Origin: Clostridium tagluense
Lineage (GTDB): Bacteria > Bacillota > Clostridia > Clostridiales > Clostridiaceae
Direction: 5' to 3'
Assembly (NCBI RefSeq): GCF_003865095.1
Contig: NZ_BHYK01000002.1
Coordinates: forward strand, 30,705-94,704
DNA: 64,000 nt
Below are positions 49,394 to 58,833 of this stretch, one piece after another. The notes under the pieces were generated by a model that had not been told where the DNA came from, ran no database searches, and saw only the letters and a program-made list of their open reading frames with translations. The position numbers were made by a program, and so were the translations under genes. Within the stretch, counting starts at the first letter, position 1. Every line of letters starts with the position of its first letter.

Positions 49394-50227
49394 ATGTGTA
49401 GATTGAATCCGAAAATAGATCTTGTTTTTAAGAAGTTATTTGGCTCAGAAGAAAATAAAGATATACTAATAGCTTTCATTAATTCAGTATTATCTGAAGA
49501 CCAACAAATAGTTAATGTAAAATTTAAAAATCCTTATAATATAGCAAATTATTTAAAAGGAAAAATGTCTATACTAGATATAAAAGCAGTAGATGAAAAT
49601 GGTAAATGGTATGATATAGAGATGCAAATAGCAGAACAAGGATCTTATGATAAAAGAGCTTTTTATTACTGGGCAAAAGTATTTTCAGATCAAATTGAGA
49701 GTGGAGAAGAGTATGCAGAATTAAAGAAAACTATAGGAATTCATATCCTTGATTTCAACCTTGGGCAATTAGAAGGCGAAGCAGACTATCATAATACTGT
49801 AAAACCATATATTCAAAATAGTAAAAAGCAGTTTTCAGATTTATTTGAGTTACACTTTATAGAACTTAATAAATTTAAAAAGGACTACAAAGAAATAAAA
49901 ACAGCTATTGATAGATGGACGGCGTTTCTAAATAGAGCTTATCAAATTGATAAGGATAATATCCCACAAGAATTAGCTGTAGATGATGCAGTAAAAAAAG
50001 CGGTAGAACAATTAGATATAATGTATATGAGCAAAGAAGAAAAAGAAGTTTATGAAAGTGAAAAAAAAGTTAGAATGAACAGAATAGAAGAAATACGAAC
50101 TGCAGAAGAAAAGGGAGAAATAAAAGCAAAAATAGGAATAGCTAAAAATCTTTTGCAAAACGGGATACCTATTGATATAATCGTAGAAAGTACTGGATTA
50201 TCAATAGAAGAAGTAGAGAAAATTTAA
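49394..50227 (+). CDS. Rpn-family PD-(D/E)XK nuclease/putative transposase, copy 2
   Basis: 277 aa, intact version of the family with the same core (ILDIKAVDE, WYDIEMQIAEQ) and the expected C-terminal tail IGIAKNLLQNGIPIDIIVES then GLSIEEVEKI. An AAGGGAGTG site precedes the ATG, and both copies are preceded by GTATAATTA promoters with an extended -10. Gene pairs of this family usually arise by duplication. No inverted repeats of a transposon are seen around either copy. Confidence 0.88.
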   Translation: MCRLNPKIDLVFKKLFGSEENKDILIAFINSVLSEDQQIVNVKFKNPYNIANYLKGKMSILDIKAVDENGKWYDIEMQIAEQGSYDKRAFYYWAKVFSDQIESGEEYAELKKTIGIHILDFNLGQLEGEADYHNTVKPYIQNSKKQFSDLFELHFIELNKFKKDYKEIKTAIDRWTAFLNRAYQIDKDNIPQELAVDDAVKKAVEQLDIMYMSKEEKEVYESEKKVRMNRIEEIRTAEEKGEIKAKIGIAKNLLQNGIPIDIIVESTGLSIEEVEKI

Positions 50228-50241
50228 AAAAATATTAGTAT

Positions 50242-50266
50242 AAGCCCCTATTGGGGGTTTTTTTTC
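50242..50266 (+). terminator. Rho-independent terminator
   Basis: Stem AAGCCCC / GGGGGTTT region followed by a run of T. It ends the second Rpn gene. Confidence 0.8.
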
Positions 50267-50564
50267 TTGTGATTTAGAAAATGTATTTTGTATGATTATA
50301 GTAGAGATTCACAATGTAAAAGGAAAAATTACTTTAGAAGAAGCAAAAAAGTTTACAGGAGATTGGCAATAGAATTTATGATGAAGTAATGGTTAGTAGA
50401 GAACATGCGGTGGGTTGTTATAAAGTGATGGAACGAGTATCATGGATATTAAAGTTTGATTTCTAAATTATAATTTGTGTGACAGTTAAATATATAAAAA
50501 CACGAGAAGAAAAAAAATATATATGAGAAAACGATGCAGATTTAAAAACTGTACTGGGGGGAAT
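50267..50564 (+). other. Upstream region of the WYL regulator gene, with coding scraps
   Basis: Short open frames such as 50389-50466 (MVSREHAVGCYKVMERVSW) and a scrap reading GKITLEEAKKFTGDWQ look like fragments of lost genes. TGTGACAGTT near 50477-50488 resembles a half-site of the palindrome CGACAG-N5-CTGTCG found downstream at 51580, so it may be part of a regulator-binding site. Confidence 0.35.
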
Positions 50565-51554
50565 ATGTTAGTAAAGATGAACAATAAAAATATATCTAGT
50601 AAAACAGAAAAAAGAAATGCAATGACTTATATTATATACGAATTATTAAAAGGAACAAAGATCTCAACAAAAGAAATGGCAGAGCTAGTTGGAAAAAATC
50701 AAAGAACTTGTGAAAGATATGTAAAAGACATAGAAGAAAGTGATTTGCCTATAAGGAGAGATGGAGCGAAATATTATTTAAATACAGATGATGGATATTT
50801 ACCTTTTTATTTACCAAAGGAAAAAATAAATATGATTTATATTTCTCTAATATCTTTTAGTGCATTTGGTAGAGATTTAAAGCTTATAAATGAGGTGCTT
50901 GAAAAGATAGAACAGTTAGTATCACCAAGAGATAAGGATTTATTAGATAGTATAAAGGAAAATCTTGTGGTTAAAAGAAGATACGAAATTATAAGTGATT
51001 ATAGTTATAGTAGCTATGAAATATTTATGTTATTACTTGAAGCGTTTACTAAAAGACGTAGTATTAGAATTAAGTATAAGGCTAAGAAGAATCATGATTA
51101 TAGGGTAATAGATGTTTATGGTTTTTGTTTAGCAAAGGAAACCTATTACATTAATGCTTATTGTCATAAAGTAGATAAAGTTTTAATGCTTAGAATAGAT
51201 AGGATGACAGAATGTTCACTAGAGGATGGATATTATAGTATTCCAGATGAATTTGATTTAAAAGAATATTATAAATATACTTGGGAAGTTGAAAATTCGA
51301 AAGAACCCTTTGATTTTGAGATTTTATTTTCTGGTAGGGCAGTTCATAATGTTAGGGAAAGAAAATGCTGCGAGAATCAAGAGATAGTTGAGTATAAGGA
51401 AGGTACTATTATATTTAAAGGGACAACATCCTCACAAATAGAATTTAAAAAGTGGATTTTAAGCTTTGGAAGTGAAGCTAAGGTTATTAAACCAATGTGG
51501 TTAAAGGATGAAATAAAAGATGAATTAAATAAGGCAATGAGGTTATATGATTGA
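50565..51554 (+). CDS. WYL-domain transcriptional regulator of the cas operon
   Basis: 329 aa from ATG 50565, which follows GGGGGG at the right distance; an in-frame ATG at 50523 has none. The N-terminal helix-turn-helix (YIIYELLKGTKISTKEMAEL, TCERYVKDIEE) is followed by a WYL domain (RRSIRIKYKAKKNHDYRVID, VYGFCLAKETYYINAYC, KVLMLRIDRM) and a WCX-type C-terminus. WYL proteins sense ligands such as nucleic acids or nucleotides and often regulate CRISPR-Cas. Its position directly upstream, co-directional with cas10d, and the palindrome in the 140-nt gap suggest that it controls the cas operon. Confidence 0.88.
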   Translation: MLVKMNNKNISSKTEKRNAMTYIIYELLKGTKISTKEMAELVGKNQRTCERYVKDIEESDLPIRRDGAKYYLNTDDGYLPFYLPKEKINMIYISLISFSAFGRDLKLINEVLEKIEQLVSPRDKDLLDSIKENLVVKRRYEIISDYSYSSYEIFMLLLEAFTKRRSIRIKYKAKKNHDYRVIDVYGFCLAKETYYINAYCHKVDKVLMLRIDRMTECSLEDGYYSIPDEFDLKEYYKYTWEVENSKEPFDFEILFSGRAVHNVRERKCCENQEIVEYKEGTIIFKGTTSSQIEFKKWILSFGSEAKVIKPMWLKDEIKDELNKAMRLYD

Positions 51555-51558
51555 AATT

Positions 51559-51618
51559 TAAAAGTTATAAAAAGCATAGCGACAGACATACTGTCGTGAT
51601 GGTTCTTTATAACTTTTA
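51559..51618. promoter_or_regulatory. Nested inverted repeat between the WYL gene and cas10d (operator and/or terminator)
   Basis: Outer arms TAAAAGTTATAAA (51559-51571) and TTTATAACTTTTA (51606-51618) are exact complements. An inner perfect palindrome, CGACAG-N5-CTGTCG, lies at 51580-51596. A T-rich stretch follows, so the RNA could act as a terminator for the WYL gene, while the inner dyad just upstream of the cas promoter is a good operator candidate. Confidence 0.65.
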
Positions 51619-51627
51619 TTTTTTATA

Positions 51628-51657
51628 TTGCAATTTATAATTAAGTAGGAGTATAAT
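51628..51657 (+). promoter_or_regulatory. Probable sigma-A promoter of the cas operon
   Basis: TTGCAA at 51628-51633, 18-nt spacer, TATAAT at 51652-51657, about 37 nt before the cas10d ATG. It begins 10 nt after the inverted repeat. Confidence 0.65.
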
Positions 51658-51694
51658 GTAATTAACGAAGCAAATATAGAAAATAAATGTTAAT

Positions 51695-54600
51695 ATGGTT
51701 AAAAATGAAAAGTGTGTAAAATATTCTAGTATATATATAAAGCTTTGTGACAAATTAAAGAAAGAGGGTGAGAGTATTAGTAGTAAATTGAAAGAGTTCT
51801 TTAAATTAAGATTAGCTTCATTGAAAGAGACAGGTATCTTTAATGAATATTATGAAAAAATAGTAAACAAGAAATTAAGCAAGTATAAAAAAATAGTTCA
51901 ATATGGAATGAAAAAAAATCAAACATTGTACAGTCATGTTCTTGATATGATAGGGATTCTAGATAGTATTAAAAGTATTTTGCCAATAAATGAATTAGAA
52001 TTAAGAGTATTAATTGTTGCTGTAACAATACATGATCTTAATAAATTAGAAGAGCACAGTGAAAAGTCATATTTAAGAATTATTTCAGAGCAAAATAATA
52101 AGGGAGAGTATGCCAATATATTAAAAGAATGTGAGGCATTAAATATTGAAGATTTCTTACCCCAATATATGGAATATATCGAGGACATTCGAGCTATAAT
52201 AGGTGAGCATTCAGCACATCTTAGTTCTTTTGCTGAAAATCTAATTTGTAATCCAGAAAGATACAAACTTGGAGATGAAAAAATTAAAATTTTAAAATCT
52301 ATAATTAGAGCTTTGGATGTATTAGATTTATCTAAGACTATGGAGGAAAAAGAGAAAAAAAGACAATTTTTAAACAATGTTAATAATGCAACAAAATACA
52401 AGGGTAAACAATATAAACTAATCACTCATATTATAAGTGAAGACAGAGGAATACTTACCAATATATGTCACAATACTGTGGTTAAATTTTTGCAAGAAAA
52501 AGGATTTGTTGATGTTGCTTATTATAAAGAGGGAGTTCTTTATTTAGCTCCGGATAAAGAAATCGTTTTCGGTGAAAAAGACAAAGATATTCTAGCTTTT
52601 AACTGTGTTAAGTCTATTAAAAGTAAAATTTTCAGTGATTTTAAAGTATATATAAAAAATGCTCAATCAGGTATAAAGGTTGATGAAAAATGTTTAGGAA
52701 TTGCATCGATAGAAGATATAATTTATGAAATTAAAAATAGGTGTGAGAAATCAAAGCTTCCAGATGTTGATAAGAAAAATAAGATTATTAAGGCGCTCGT
52801 TGAGAATTATACAGAGCTATATTCAGGTGAAAAATTAGAAGAGCTTGAGGATCTTGTTGCAAAACTAAAAGTAGATATTGAGGCTACAACGGATAAGAAG
52901 ATTTTAAGTAAATTCAATAAGGCTTTAAAAGAAAAGGAGTGCGACCTAAAGGAACAAAAAATAGGGAAAGATATTTTAGATAGAAAGGTTACGGAAGAGT
53001 ATTTTATAGAAACCAATGAGGACAAGCTCAGATTCTCAGAATTTATAAGATCATTTTATAATTTTTTAAAGGAACATGTTTGCAGTAGCCCCTTACTAAG
53101 TTGGGCTGAGTTATACGAGTTTTTTAATATTTCAGAAGCAGATAGAGATTATCTAGATGTGTTTGAAGGCTTATATATAAGACCTTATGTTTTAGGTCAG
53201 GTGATATATGCTGAATATAAAGGGCGTGACGAAGAATTAACAAACAGGATAATAAAATATCTGGAAGATAAGCTTTTAAATCAAGAAAATAAAGAAGAAG
53301 ATGTTATGTGGACTGATTTAAAAGATTATATTGGTAAAAATATAATAATGTCTTTTGATAATAATATTGTATTTAAAAAAGAAAATGCATTAAAGAGCTA
53401 TGCGGAGAAAAAAAGTAGCAAATGCTGTTTATGTAGCAGTGAGTATCAAACAAGCAATTGGATGGCAGTTAATGTGCCATACAAGCTAAAAATACAGAAC
53501 TTTTCTAATAAAATAAATGCGGGTGCTAGAGAGCCTAAAAGGAATATCTGCTCTATATGCAACATAGAGTACCTACTTCATAAAGTTACTTATAAATCAA
53601 ATATGGAAGTAAGTCGAAGGTATTTAAGCATATTTCCTAGGGGATTTAATACTAAGGCATATATTAAGGCATTTAGAGAGAGTATTAATGAATTTAGAAG
53701 CAAGGATATAGGTTCAATTTATTTTAATGAATATAGTACATTTCTAGCAGGAGCTACTGAAAATGCAGATGAAATAGAACCACTTTTTACAGAAGCAAAG
53801 GTAAATGGAATAGCTATACCAAATTATACAGAAACGTTAACAAATTATTTCATTTTGCCTATACATTTAGTTAAAAGCGATAATGAAACCTCAAAATGGA
53901 TTTCAACCTTGCTTTATGCATTAACTTTCAATATATATTTTGATTCCAAAATAGTTATAAGTGAATTTCCAGTACCCATATTAAATCAAAGTGAAATGGA
54001 AGAAATATATGTGGGAGATGTTCCAGTACCTTTTAAGAATATATTTGAAAAAAGTTGGACTAAGTATGAGTGCCTAGGTACAATAAAATTATTTATAAAT
54101 TTATTCACAATGGCTAAGACCTTGGGAGAGAAATCGGATATAGTTTATGATTCATTAAAAGCTGTGGCGAAGGGGCGAATAAGCTTTATATATTGTATAT
54201 ATAAAAAGCTACAGAGTTTACAAAAGAAAAGTCAAAAAAAATATAATCTTAATTCTAAGATAAAAGATATTGATAAATTTGTAGATGGAATTTTAAGTTA
54301 TGTGGAGGATGGTGAAAAATTAGTGTCAAATATTAAAGATTTAGCCCTATTTGCTAATGAAAATCATATAAGGGGAAATACAACTGGAGGGGATATAAAG
54401 GATAATTCTATAAACAAACCTCTTAATATAATTATTGATATATTATGTAGATCGAACAAGAACATAGATACAGATGCAAGTGAAGAAGATATAACAGCCT
54501 TTTGTAAAAGAGAAATCCAAAAATATTTTGAAAGAATTGACTCTTCTTATAAGAAATATAAAAATAAAAGGAATGAAGAAATAGAAAAGTATGTAGATTT

Positions 54601-54742
54601 ATTTATGAATAAAATTCTAGGTGAGGAACTAGGTGGTAAGATATATAACCTTGAAAATGAAAAGAAAAGAATATTATCTACCTATAGCTATTACTATAGA
54701 CTAGCAATGACTAAATCAAATAAAAATGGGAGTGAAGAATAA
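51695..54742 (+). CDS. cas10d: Cas10d, type I-D large subunit with HD nuclease domain
   Basis: 1015 aa. The N-terminal HD domain shows LYSHVLDMIGILDS (H81), VTIHDLNKLEEH (H113-D114) and GEHSAHLSSFAENL (H172, H175): the nuclease that in type I-D resides here rather than in Cas3. A zinc finger follows with CCLC (C577, C580) and CSIC (C619, C622). No GGDD cyclase motif is seen, as expected for Cas10d. The protein is the scaffold of the type I-D effector. There is no strong Shine-Dalgarno before the ATG. The small subunit (Cas11d) has no separate gene; in characterised type I-D systems it is made by internal initiation within cas10d, and a GTG at 54011 (GGAAG 8 nt upstream) is a possible start. 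Csc2 begins 2 nt after the stop. Confidence 0.92.
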   Translation: MVKNEKCVKYSSIYIKLCDKLKKEGESISSKLKEFFKLRLASLKETGIFNEYYEKIVNKKLSKYKKIVQYGMKKNQTLYSHVLDMIGILDSIKSILPINELELRVLIVAVTIHDLNKLEEHSEKSYLRIISEQNNKGEYANILKECEALNIEDFLPQYMEYIEDIRAIIGEHSAHLSSFAENLICNPERYKLGDEKIKILKSIIRALDVLDLSKTMEEKEKKRQFLNNVNNATKYKGKQYKLITHIISEDRGILTNICHNTVVKFLQEKGFVDVAYYKEGVLYLAPDKEIVFGEKDKDILAFNCVKSIKSKIFSDFKVYIKNAQSGIKVDEKCLGIASIEDIIYEIKNRCEKSKLPDVDKKNKIIKALVENYTELYSGEKLEELEDLVAKLKVDIEATTDKKILSKFNKALKEKECDLKEQKIGKDILDRKVTEEYFIETNEDKLRFSEFIRSFYNFLKEHVCSSPLLSWAELYEFFNISEADRDYLDVFEGLYIRPYVLGQVIYAEYKGRDEELTNRIIKYLEDKLLNQENKEEDVMWTDLKDYIGKNIIMSFDNNIVFKKENALKSYAEKKSSKCCLCSSEYQTSNWMAVNVPYKLKIQNFSNKINAGAREPKRNICSICNIEYLLHKVTYKSNMEVSRRYLSIFPRGFNTKAYIKAFRESINEFRSKDIGSIYFNEYSTFLAGATENADEIEPLFTEAKVNGIAIPNYTETLTNYFILPIHLVKSDNETSKWISTLLYALTFNIYFDSKIVISEFPVPILNQSEMEEIYVGDVPVPFKNIFEKSWTKYECLGTIKLFINLFTMAKTLGEKSDIVYDSLKAVAKGRISFIYCIYKKLQSLQKKSQKKYNLNSKIKDIDKFVDGILSYVEDGEKLVSNIKDLALFANENHIRGNTTGGDIKDNSINKPLNIIIDILCRSNKNIDTDASEEDITAFCKREIQKYFERIDSSYKKYKNKRNEEIEKYVDLFMNKILGEELGGKIYNLENEKKRILSTYSYYYRLAMTKSNKNGSEE

Positions 54743-54744
54743 TT

Positions 54745-55719
54745 ATGAAAAGAGAAGATATAATTAAGGGCAAAGAAAATAATTTCATGGAGAAATATAC
54801 ACATTTTCCAGAGGGAAAATATATTACAATAGCTGTATTAAGAGAAGCTCAATCGGAGTGTATTTTTAGGACAGAAGGTTCTGGAGAAGGCTTAAATAAG
54901 GAAAGAGTTTCACTGGGAATGGAAAATAAGGTAAAGGATTTTAGAGCAATTATAAGTAAAAGAAAGCAATGTGCAGTGGAAAGAAGGACAGGTAGAGAGT
55001 ATTTAAGGCTTAATGATTTGTTATTTACTACTAAGGATAAGAGTTTATGTGCGTTAAATAAGAATACTCCTTGTGGAAAATGTTTAGATTGCAAAACTAA
55101 TGGATATGCAGTAGGAGATGGTGGTGCACAAAAATCAAGAATGATATATGATAATGCTTATTCTATACTACCTTTCAATATGGTAACTGGTGTTAAAACT
55201 TTTAATGCTCTTTATGATAATGGAACTATGAGGGATGAAAAAGGTAATGCTTCATCATCAATAAATGAGGATGAATATATTAAGCCAGGAACAGTATTTA
55301 TGGATATGATAACTTTTAAAGATGTAACTTTTATTGAATTTATATATGGTTTATCTAATGTACTTAGAAGTAAGAGATATGGTGCTATTTCTAGTAGAAT
55401 AGGTAAGATGAATAATACAATATTAAAGGTAGCTTTTTCAGATTGTGAGCTTTTTTCAAACCTTGAATTAACTCAAAGTGTGTATGATAAGTTAGCTGTA
55501 GCTTCGGAAATAGAGTTTCCTCTTGAAACAAGCAAAGTTAAGGAATATGCAAAACAATCATTTGAAGACTTGAAAAAAGGTGTATTTGGTAATGTTACAG
55601 AGCTTAATGAGGTAGAACTAAGCACTTTACTAGAATACATAAAAAGTGTTTACCAAGAGGATGGAGAGGAAAAAGCAGCAGATTTATTTAAAGAACAATC
55701 AAAGCAGTATGGTGAATAG
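54745..55719 (+). CDS. csc2: Csc2 (Cas7d), type I-D backbone subunit
   Basis: 324 aa. Family features: YTHFPEGKYITIAVLREAQS near the start, a Cys cluster in NTPCGKCLDCKTNGYAVGD, and the RRM core AYSILPFNMVTGVKTFNALY, VFMDMITFKDVTFIEFIYG and the Arg/Gly-rich RSKRYGAISSRIG loop. Multiple copies coat the crRNA spacer. It starts 2 nt after cas10d and ends 2 nt before csc1, so is co-translated. Confidence 0.92.
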   Translation: MKREDIIKGKENNFMEKYTHFPEGKYITIAVLREAQSECIFRTEGSGEGLNKERVSLGMENKVKDFRAIISKRKQCAVERRTGREYLRLNDLLFTTKDKSLCALNKNTPCGKCLDCKTNGYAVGDGGAQKSRMIYDNAYSILPFNMVTGVKTFNALYDNGTMRDEKGNASSSINEDEYIKPGTVFMDMITFKDVTFIEFIYGLSNVLRSKRYGAISSRIGKMNNTILKVAFSDCELFSNLELTQSVYDKLAVASEIEFPLETSKVKEYAKQSFEDLKKGVFGNVTELNEVELSTLLEYIKSVYQEDGEEKAADLFKEQSKQYGE

Positions 55720-55721
55720 TA

Positions 55722-56381
55722 ATGGAAATTTATAAATACACCCTAGAATTTATGGAAGAAGTGTTTTTTTCAAGTCAGGAAATAGATACGTTATTCTCAA
55801 CTAAGCCCTTTATTGGTAACTATGCGCTTACTTATGCTATGGGGTGGTGTAGGTCTAAATATAATCAAAACTATATCAGTTATGAAGAAGACTTCAAATT
55901 AGTCAATAATAGCGGATTGTATATTACACCAGCTTATATAAAAGAACCTAAATACAGTATATTTACATTTAATGCTTTATCGGATCAATATTATCACAAG
56001 ATGGAAAGAGCTTTGTCTAATTATCCTCAAGTTGGGAAAATAAAAGCTTTATCTGTAGGTAATAAGGCTGAGGGTTTGATATTTTCTAATGACGCGCTTA
56101 AAAAAATTAGTTATATTCGCCTTGGAAAATTTCTTGGTAAAGTTAAGGTTAGTTATGAAAAATGCGAATTTGCTATTGATAGCAGTGATAAACAGTGCTA
56201 TGGATTGGTTAATTCGGTGGATTTAAGTGAAGATTTTAACGTTAAAGGGTTTGACCTTATAAACATGCATCCTGTTTCTCTCCTCAAAAATTTGAGGGGG
56301 GAAGGTAAAATGTATCAGATAAAAACAAATGCGGGTGAAATATTTTACCCTTGTAATGTAAAACTTGGAGGTAATATATGA
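55722..56381 (+). CDS. csc1: Csc1 (Cas5d-type), type I-D crRNA 5'-handle subunit
   Basis: 219 aa. Start IYKYTLEFMEEVFFSSQEID and IGNYALTYAMGWCRSKYNQN match the N-terminal part of Csc1. C-terminal GEIFYPCNVKLGGNI closes the RAMP-like fold. It caps the complex at the 5' handle and helps PAM recognition. Its final ATGA overlaps the cas3 start, so the two are translationally coupled. Confidence 0.9.
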   Translation: MEIYKYTLEFMEEVFFSSQEIDTLFSTKPFIGNYALTYAMGWCRSKYNQNYISYEEDFKLVNNSGLYITPAYIKEPKYSIFTFNALSDQYYHKMERALSNYPQVGKIKALSVGNKAEGLIFSNDALKKISYIRLGKFLGKVKVSYEKCEFAIDSSDKQCYGLVNSVDLSEDFNVKGFDLINMHPVSLLKNLRGEGKMYQIKTNAGEIFYPCNVKLGGNI

Positions 56382-58729
56382 AGCATTATACTGTAAAAGG
56401 GGAGTCTTTGAAAAAAGCTCCCTCATCTCCTTATTTATACCATCAAAAAAGAACACTTGATGAGCTCATGAGTAATTCAGTTGTATTCAATACTTATCCA
56501 ACAGGTGCTGGAAAAACTATAGCATCTTTGTTATATATAAAGGAAAATCCAGATGTAGATACATTGTTCATAGCACCTACCAATGAACTTTTAAGACAAC
56601 ATTCAGAGGATATAAAAGAATTTGTTACAAAAAACAATTTACCACATATAGTTGTAAAGATTGATGCGGCTGTCATAGAAAAGTTGCGTGAGGGCCATAG
56701 AAAGGGAGCCACCCTATATGAAGTACTTAGTAATCCACTACAATTTAGAGAGGAGCTTTATATAGAAGATATAGAGTATGATGGTAAAAGACCTATAATA
56801 GTAGTGGTCAATCCGGATATTTTTTATTATTGTTTTTATTCACTCTATGGGAAATCAGATAAGGGTAACTTAATGGATATTATAATTAGAAAATTTAATT
56901 ATATAATTATTGATGAGTTTCATTATTACAATTCTAAGCAGTTAGCTAATTTCTTATTTTTTATGCTTTTATCTAAGGAATTTAATTATTTTAAATATGG
57001 AAGGAAAATGTGCATATTAACGGCTACTCCAGATGAGTTGGTAGAGCAATATTTAAAACGTGGAGGTATCGAATATAAAATAATATCTAATGAAAATGAA
57101 AATTTAGAAAGTGAAGATTATGAAAAATTAAAAACTCTTTCAGAACTAGATTTATATGTTACGAACCAGAGTTTAGAGGAAATTGTTAGTGAACTATATA
57201 AAGACAATACATTTAAGGATGATGTTGTGGTTATAAGTCAGTCAATATATATAGTTAATAAGATAAAGGAACAGCTTATTAACAGTGGGATTAACAAGGA
57301 TAATATAGGGGTTATTACGGGGGCTATAAAGTCAAAAGAGAGGAAAAAAGCTGTAGAAAAACATCTTATATTGGCAACACCAACAGTTGATATAGGGTAC
57401 AATTTTAAAAAAGAAAATAAGGAAGGACAAAATATCGATGAAGTAATAACAGAGGCGAGTACCTGTGATCAAGCACTACAGAGACTAGGTAGAGCAGGAA
57501 GAATACTTGGTAAAAAAAATCAAAATGAGAGAAGTAAGGTTGTATTATGTGTTACTGATGCTATATATGAAGCTTTTAAAGAAGGAAATGGAGAGATATC
57601 AAGATTAGAACTTAAAAAACTTATAAAAGAAGCTATGCCAGAGCGAAATATAATGAAAAAATACATAGAGAGTAATGGTATATTGGAATTGTGTTTTCCA
57701 ATGAAGGAAATATATAGAAAGATGGCACAGCAGAGCAAACATATTGTAGAAAATATATTTAATATGGTGATATCAGTATTTGCACCAAAGAGCAAGGCAA
57801 GTTTTAAAAGCTTGTCAGCAAAAATAAACAAGTATCAAAAGCAATGTATATTTATAAATGAATATGAAAAGTCAAGTGAAAAAAAAGAAGTAGTAGAAAA
57901 CATCGATAATAAGCTATTTATTGATTTTTATAAAAATTATTGTCCAGATGAAGAAGATGAAGAATTTATAGATGACTCAATGCTTGATGATTTTTCAGAA
58001 GAAGATATAAAAGTTTTAAAATTAGGTGCGGAAAAAGATATGATTCATTATATAAATTCAGAAATAACTAAAACAAAGTCTTTACTTAATTTTAGAGGGT
58101 CTGATATCTGTAAGCCTGCTCTAGTTTTTGATAAGTATTATAAATTTGGGCAGGAACATCGAATATTTGTATATGATATATTTCATTTGATGCGATATTA
58201 TGATATTGAATGGTATGAAAGTAAGGGAACCTTTGAGAAAGCAGCCAAAATAAAACTTAGTGATTATGAACAAGAAATAAATGGAGTAGATAATATAGAC
58301 GTTTTTATAATAGTTAATGGAATTAGAGAAAATGCCATAGAAATCACTTGGGAATATGGATTTTATGGTGAACAAAGTGATTTTGAGGAAAAATATACAA
58401 GTAAAGTTGAAGCTATAAATAGTCTCATTTTAATTGGATATGAATATACAACGATAGGAAGAGAAAGAGTAGTTTTTCCAGAAAAAATAACCAAAGCATT
58501 CAAAGAAAGTTATATACCAATATACACGATATCACAGGAGTCAAAGGAAGAGTACAAAATCAGAAAAATAATAAAAAATCAGCCTATATTTCTTCAGAAA
58601 TTAAATGTTCAGTTTTCGGAAAGTGAGAAGGAATATTTAGTAATAACAGGGACTAATAGTATCATTGTGGATAGTGAGGTTGTAAAAATTAGGAATAATG
58701 CTGTAAAAGAAGATTCTTTTATATGGTAA
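56378..58729 (+). CDS. cas3: Cas3 helicase (Cas3', lacking an HD domain), type I-D
   Basis: 783 aa. Superfamily 2 core: Walker A YPTGAGKTIASLL (G43-T47), Ia FIAPTNELLRQH, DEFH box (D179-H182), motif III TATPDE (T215), motif V-like ILATPTVDIGYNF and motif VI QALQRLGRAGRIL (Q368-R375). There is no N-terminal HD region, consistent with type I-D, where HD is in Cas10d. The last 300 residues are specific to the type and lack recognisable motifs. GGAGGT precedes the ATG, which overlaps csc1 by 4 nt. Confidence 0.92.
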   Translation: MKHYTVKGESLKKAPSSPYLYHQKRTLDELMSNSVVFNTYPTGAGKTIASLLYIKENPDVDTLFIAPTNELLRQHSEDIKEFVTKNNLPHIVVKIDAAVIEKLREGHRKGATLYEVLSNPLQFREELYIEDIEYDGKRPIIVVVNPDIFYYCFYSLYGKSDKGNLMDIIIRKFNYIIIDEFHYYNSKQLANFLFFMLLSKEFNYFKYGRKMCILTATPDELVEQYLKRGGIEYKIISNENENLESEDYEKLKTLSELDLYVTNQSLEEIVSELYKDNTFKDDVVVISQSIYIVNKIKEQLINSGINKDNIGVITGAIKSKERKKAVEKHLILATPTVDIGYNFKKENKEGQNIDEVITEASTCDQALQRLGRAGRILGKKNQNERSKVVLCVTDAIYEAFKEGNGEISRLELKKLIKEAMPERNIMKKYIESNGILELCFPMKEIYRKMAQQSKHIVENIFNMVISVFAPKSKASFKSLSAKINKYQKQCIFINEYEKSSEKKEVVENIDNKLFIDFYKNYCPDEEDEEFIDDSMLDDFSEEDIKVLKLGAEKDMIHYINSEITKTKSLLNFRGSDICKPALVFDKYYKFGQEHRIFVYDIFHLMRYYDIEWYESKGTFEKAAKIKLSDYEQEINGVDNIDVFIIVNGIRENAIEITWEYGFYGEQSDFEEKYTSKVEAINSLILIGYEYTTIGRERVVFPEKITKAFKESYIPIYTISQESKEEYKIRKIIKNQPIFLQKLNVQFSESEKEYLVITGTNSIIVDSEVVKIRNNAVKEDSFIW

Positions 58730-58755
58730 TGGTAGTTCAGTATGATTAATATAAA

Positions 58756-58817
58756 GCACATTAAAATAAATAAGTAGCTAGGATAGTATATTTGACTTGT
58801 TATTTATTTTCATGTGC
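58756..58817. promoter_or_regulatory. 18-bp inverted repeat between cas3 and cas6
   Basis: Arms GCACATTAAAATAAATAA (58756-58773) and TTATTTATTTTCATGTGC (58800-58817), with one mismatch, around a 26-nt loop. There is no T-run after it. It separates the interference genes from cas6-cas4-cas1-cas2 in the only sizeable gap of the operon and may modulate expression or RNA processing. Confidence 0.6.
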
Positions 58818-58833
58818 CTAATTGGAGGGTAAA

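Noticed and set aside
51695..54742. Classification as a type III Cas10 with cyclase activity
   Set aside because: No GGDD motif, and the neighbours csc2, csc1 and HD-less cas3 define type I-D.
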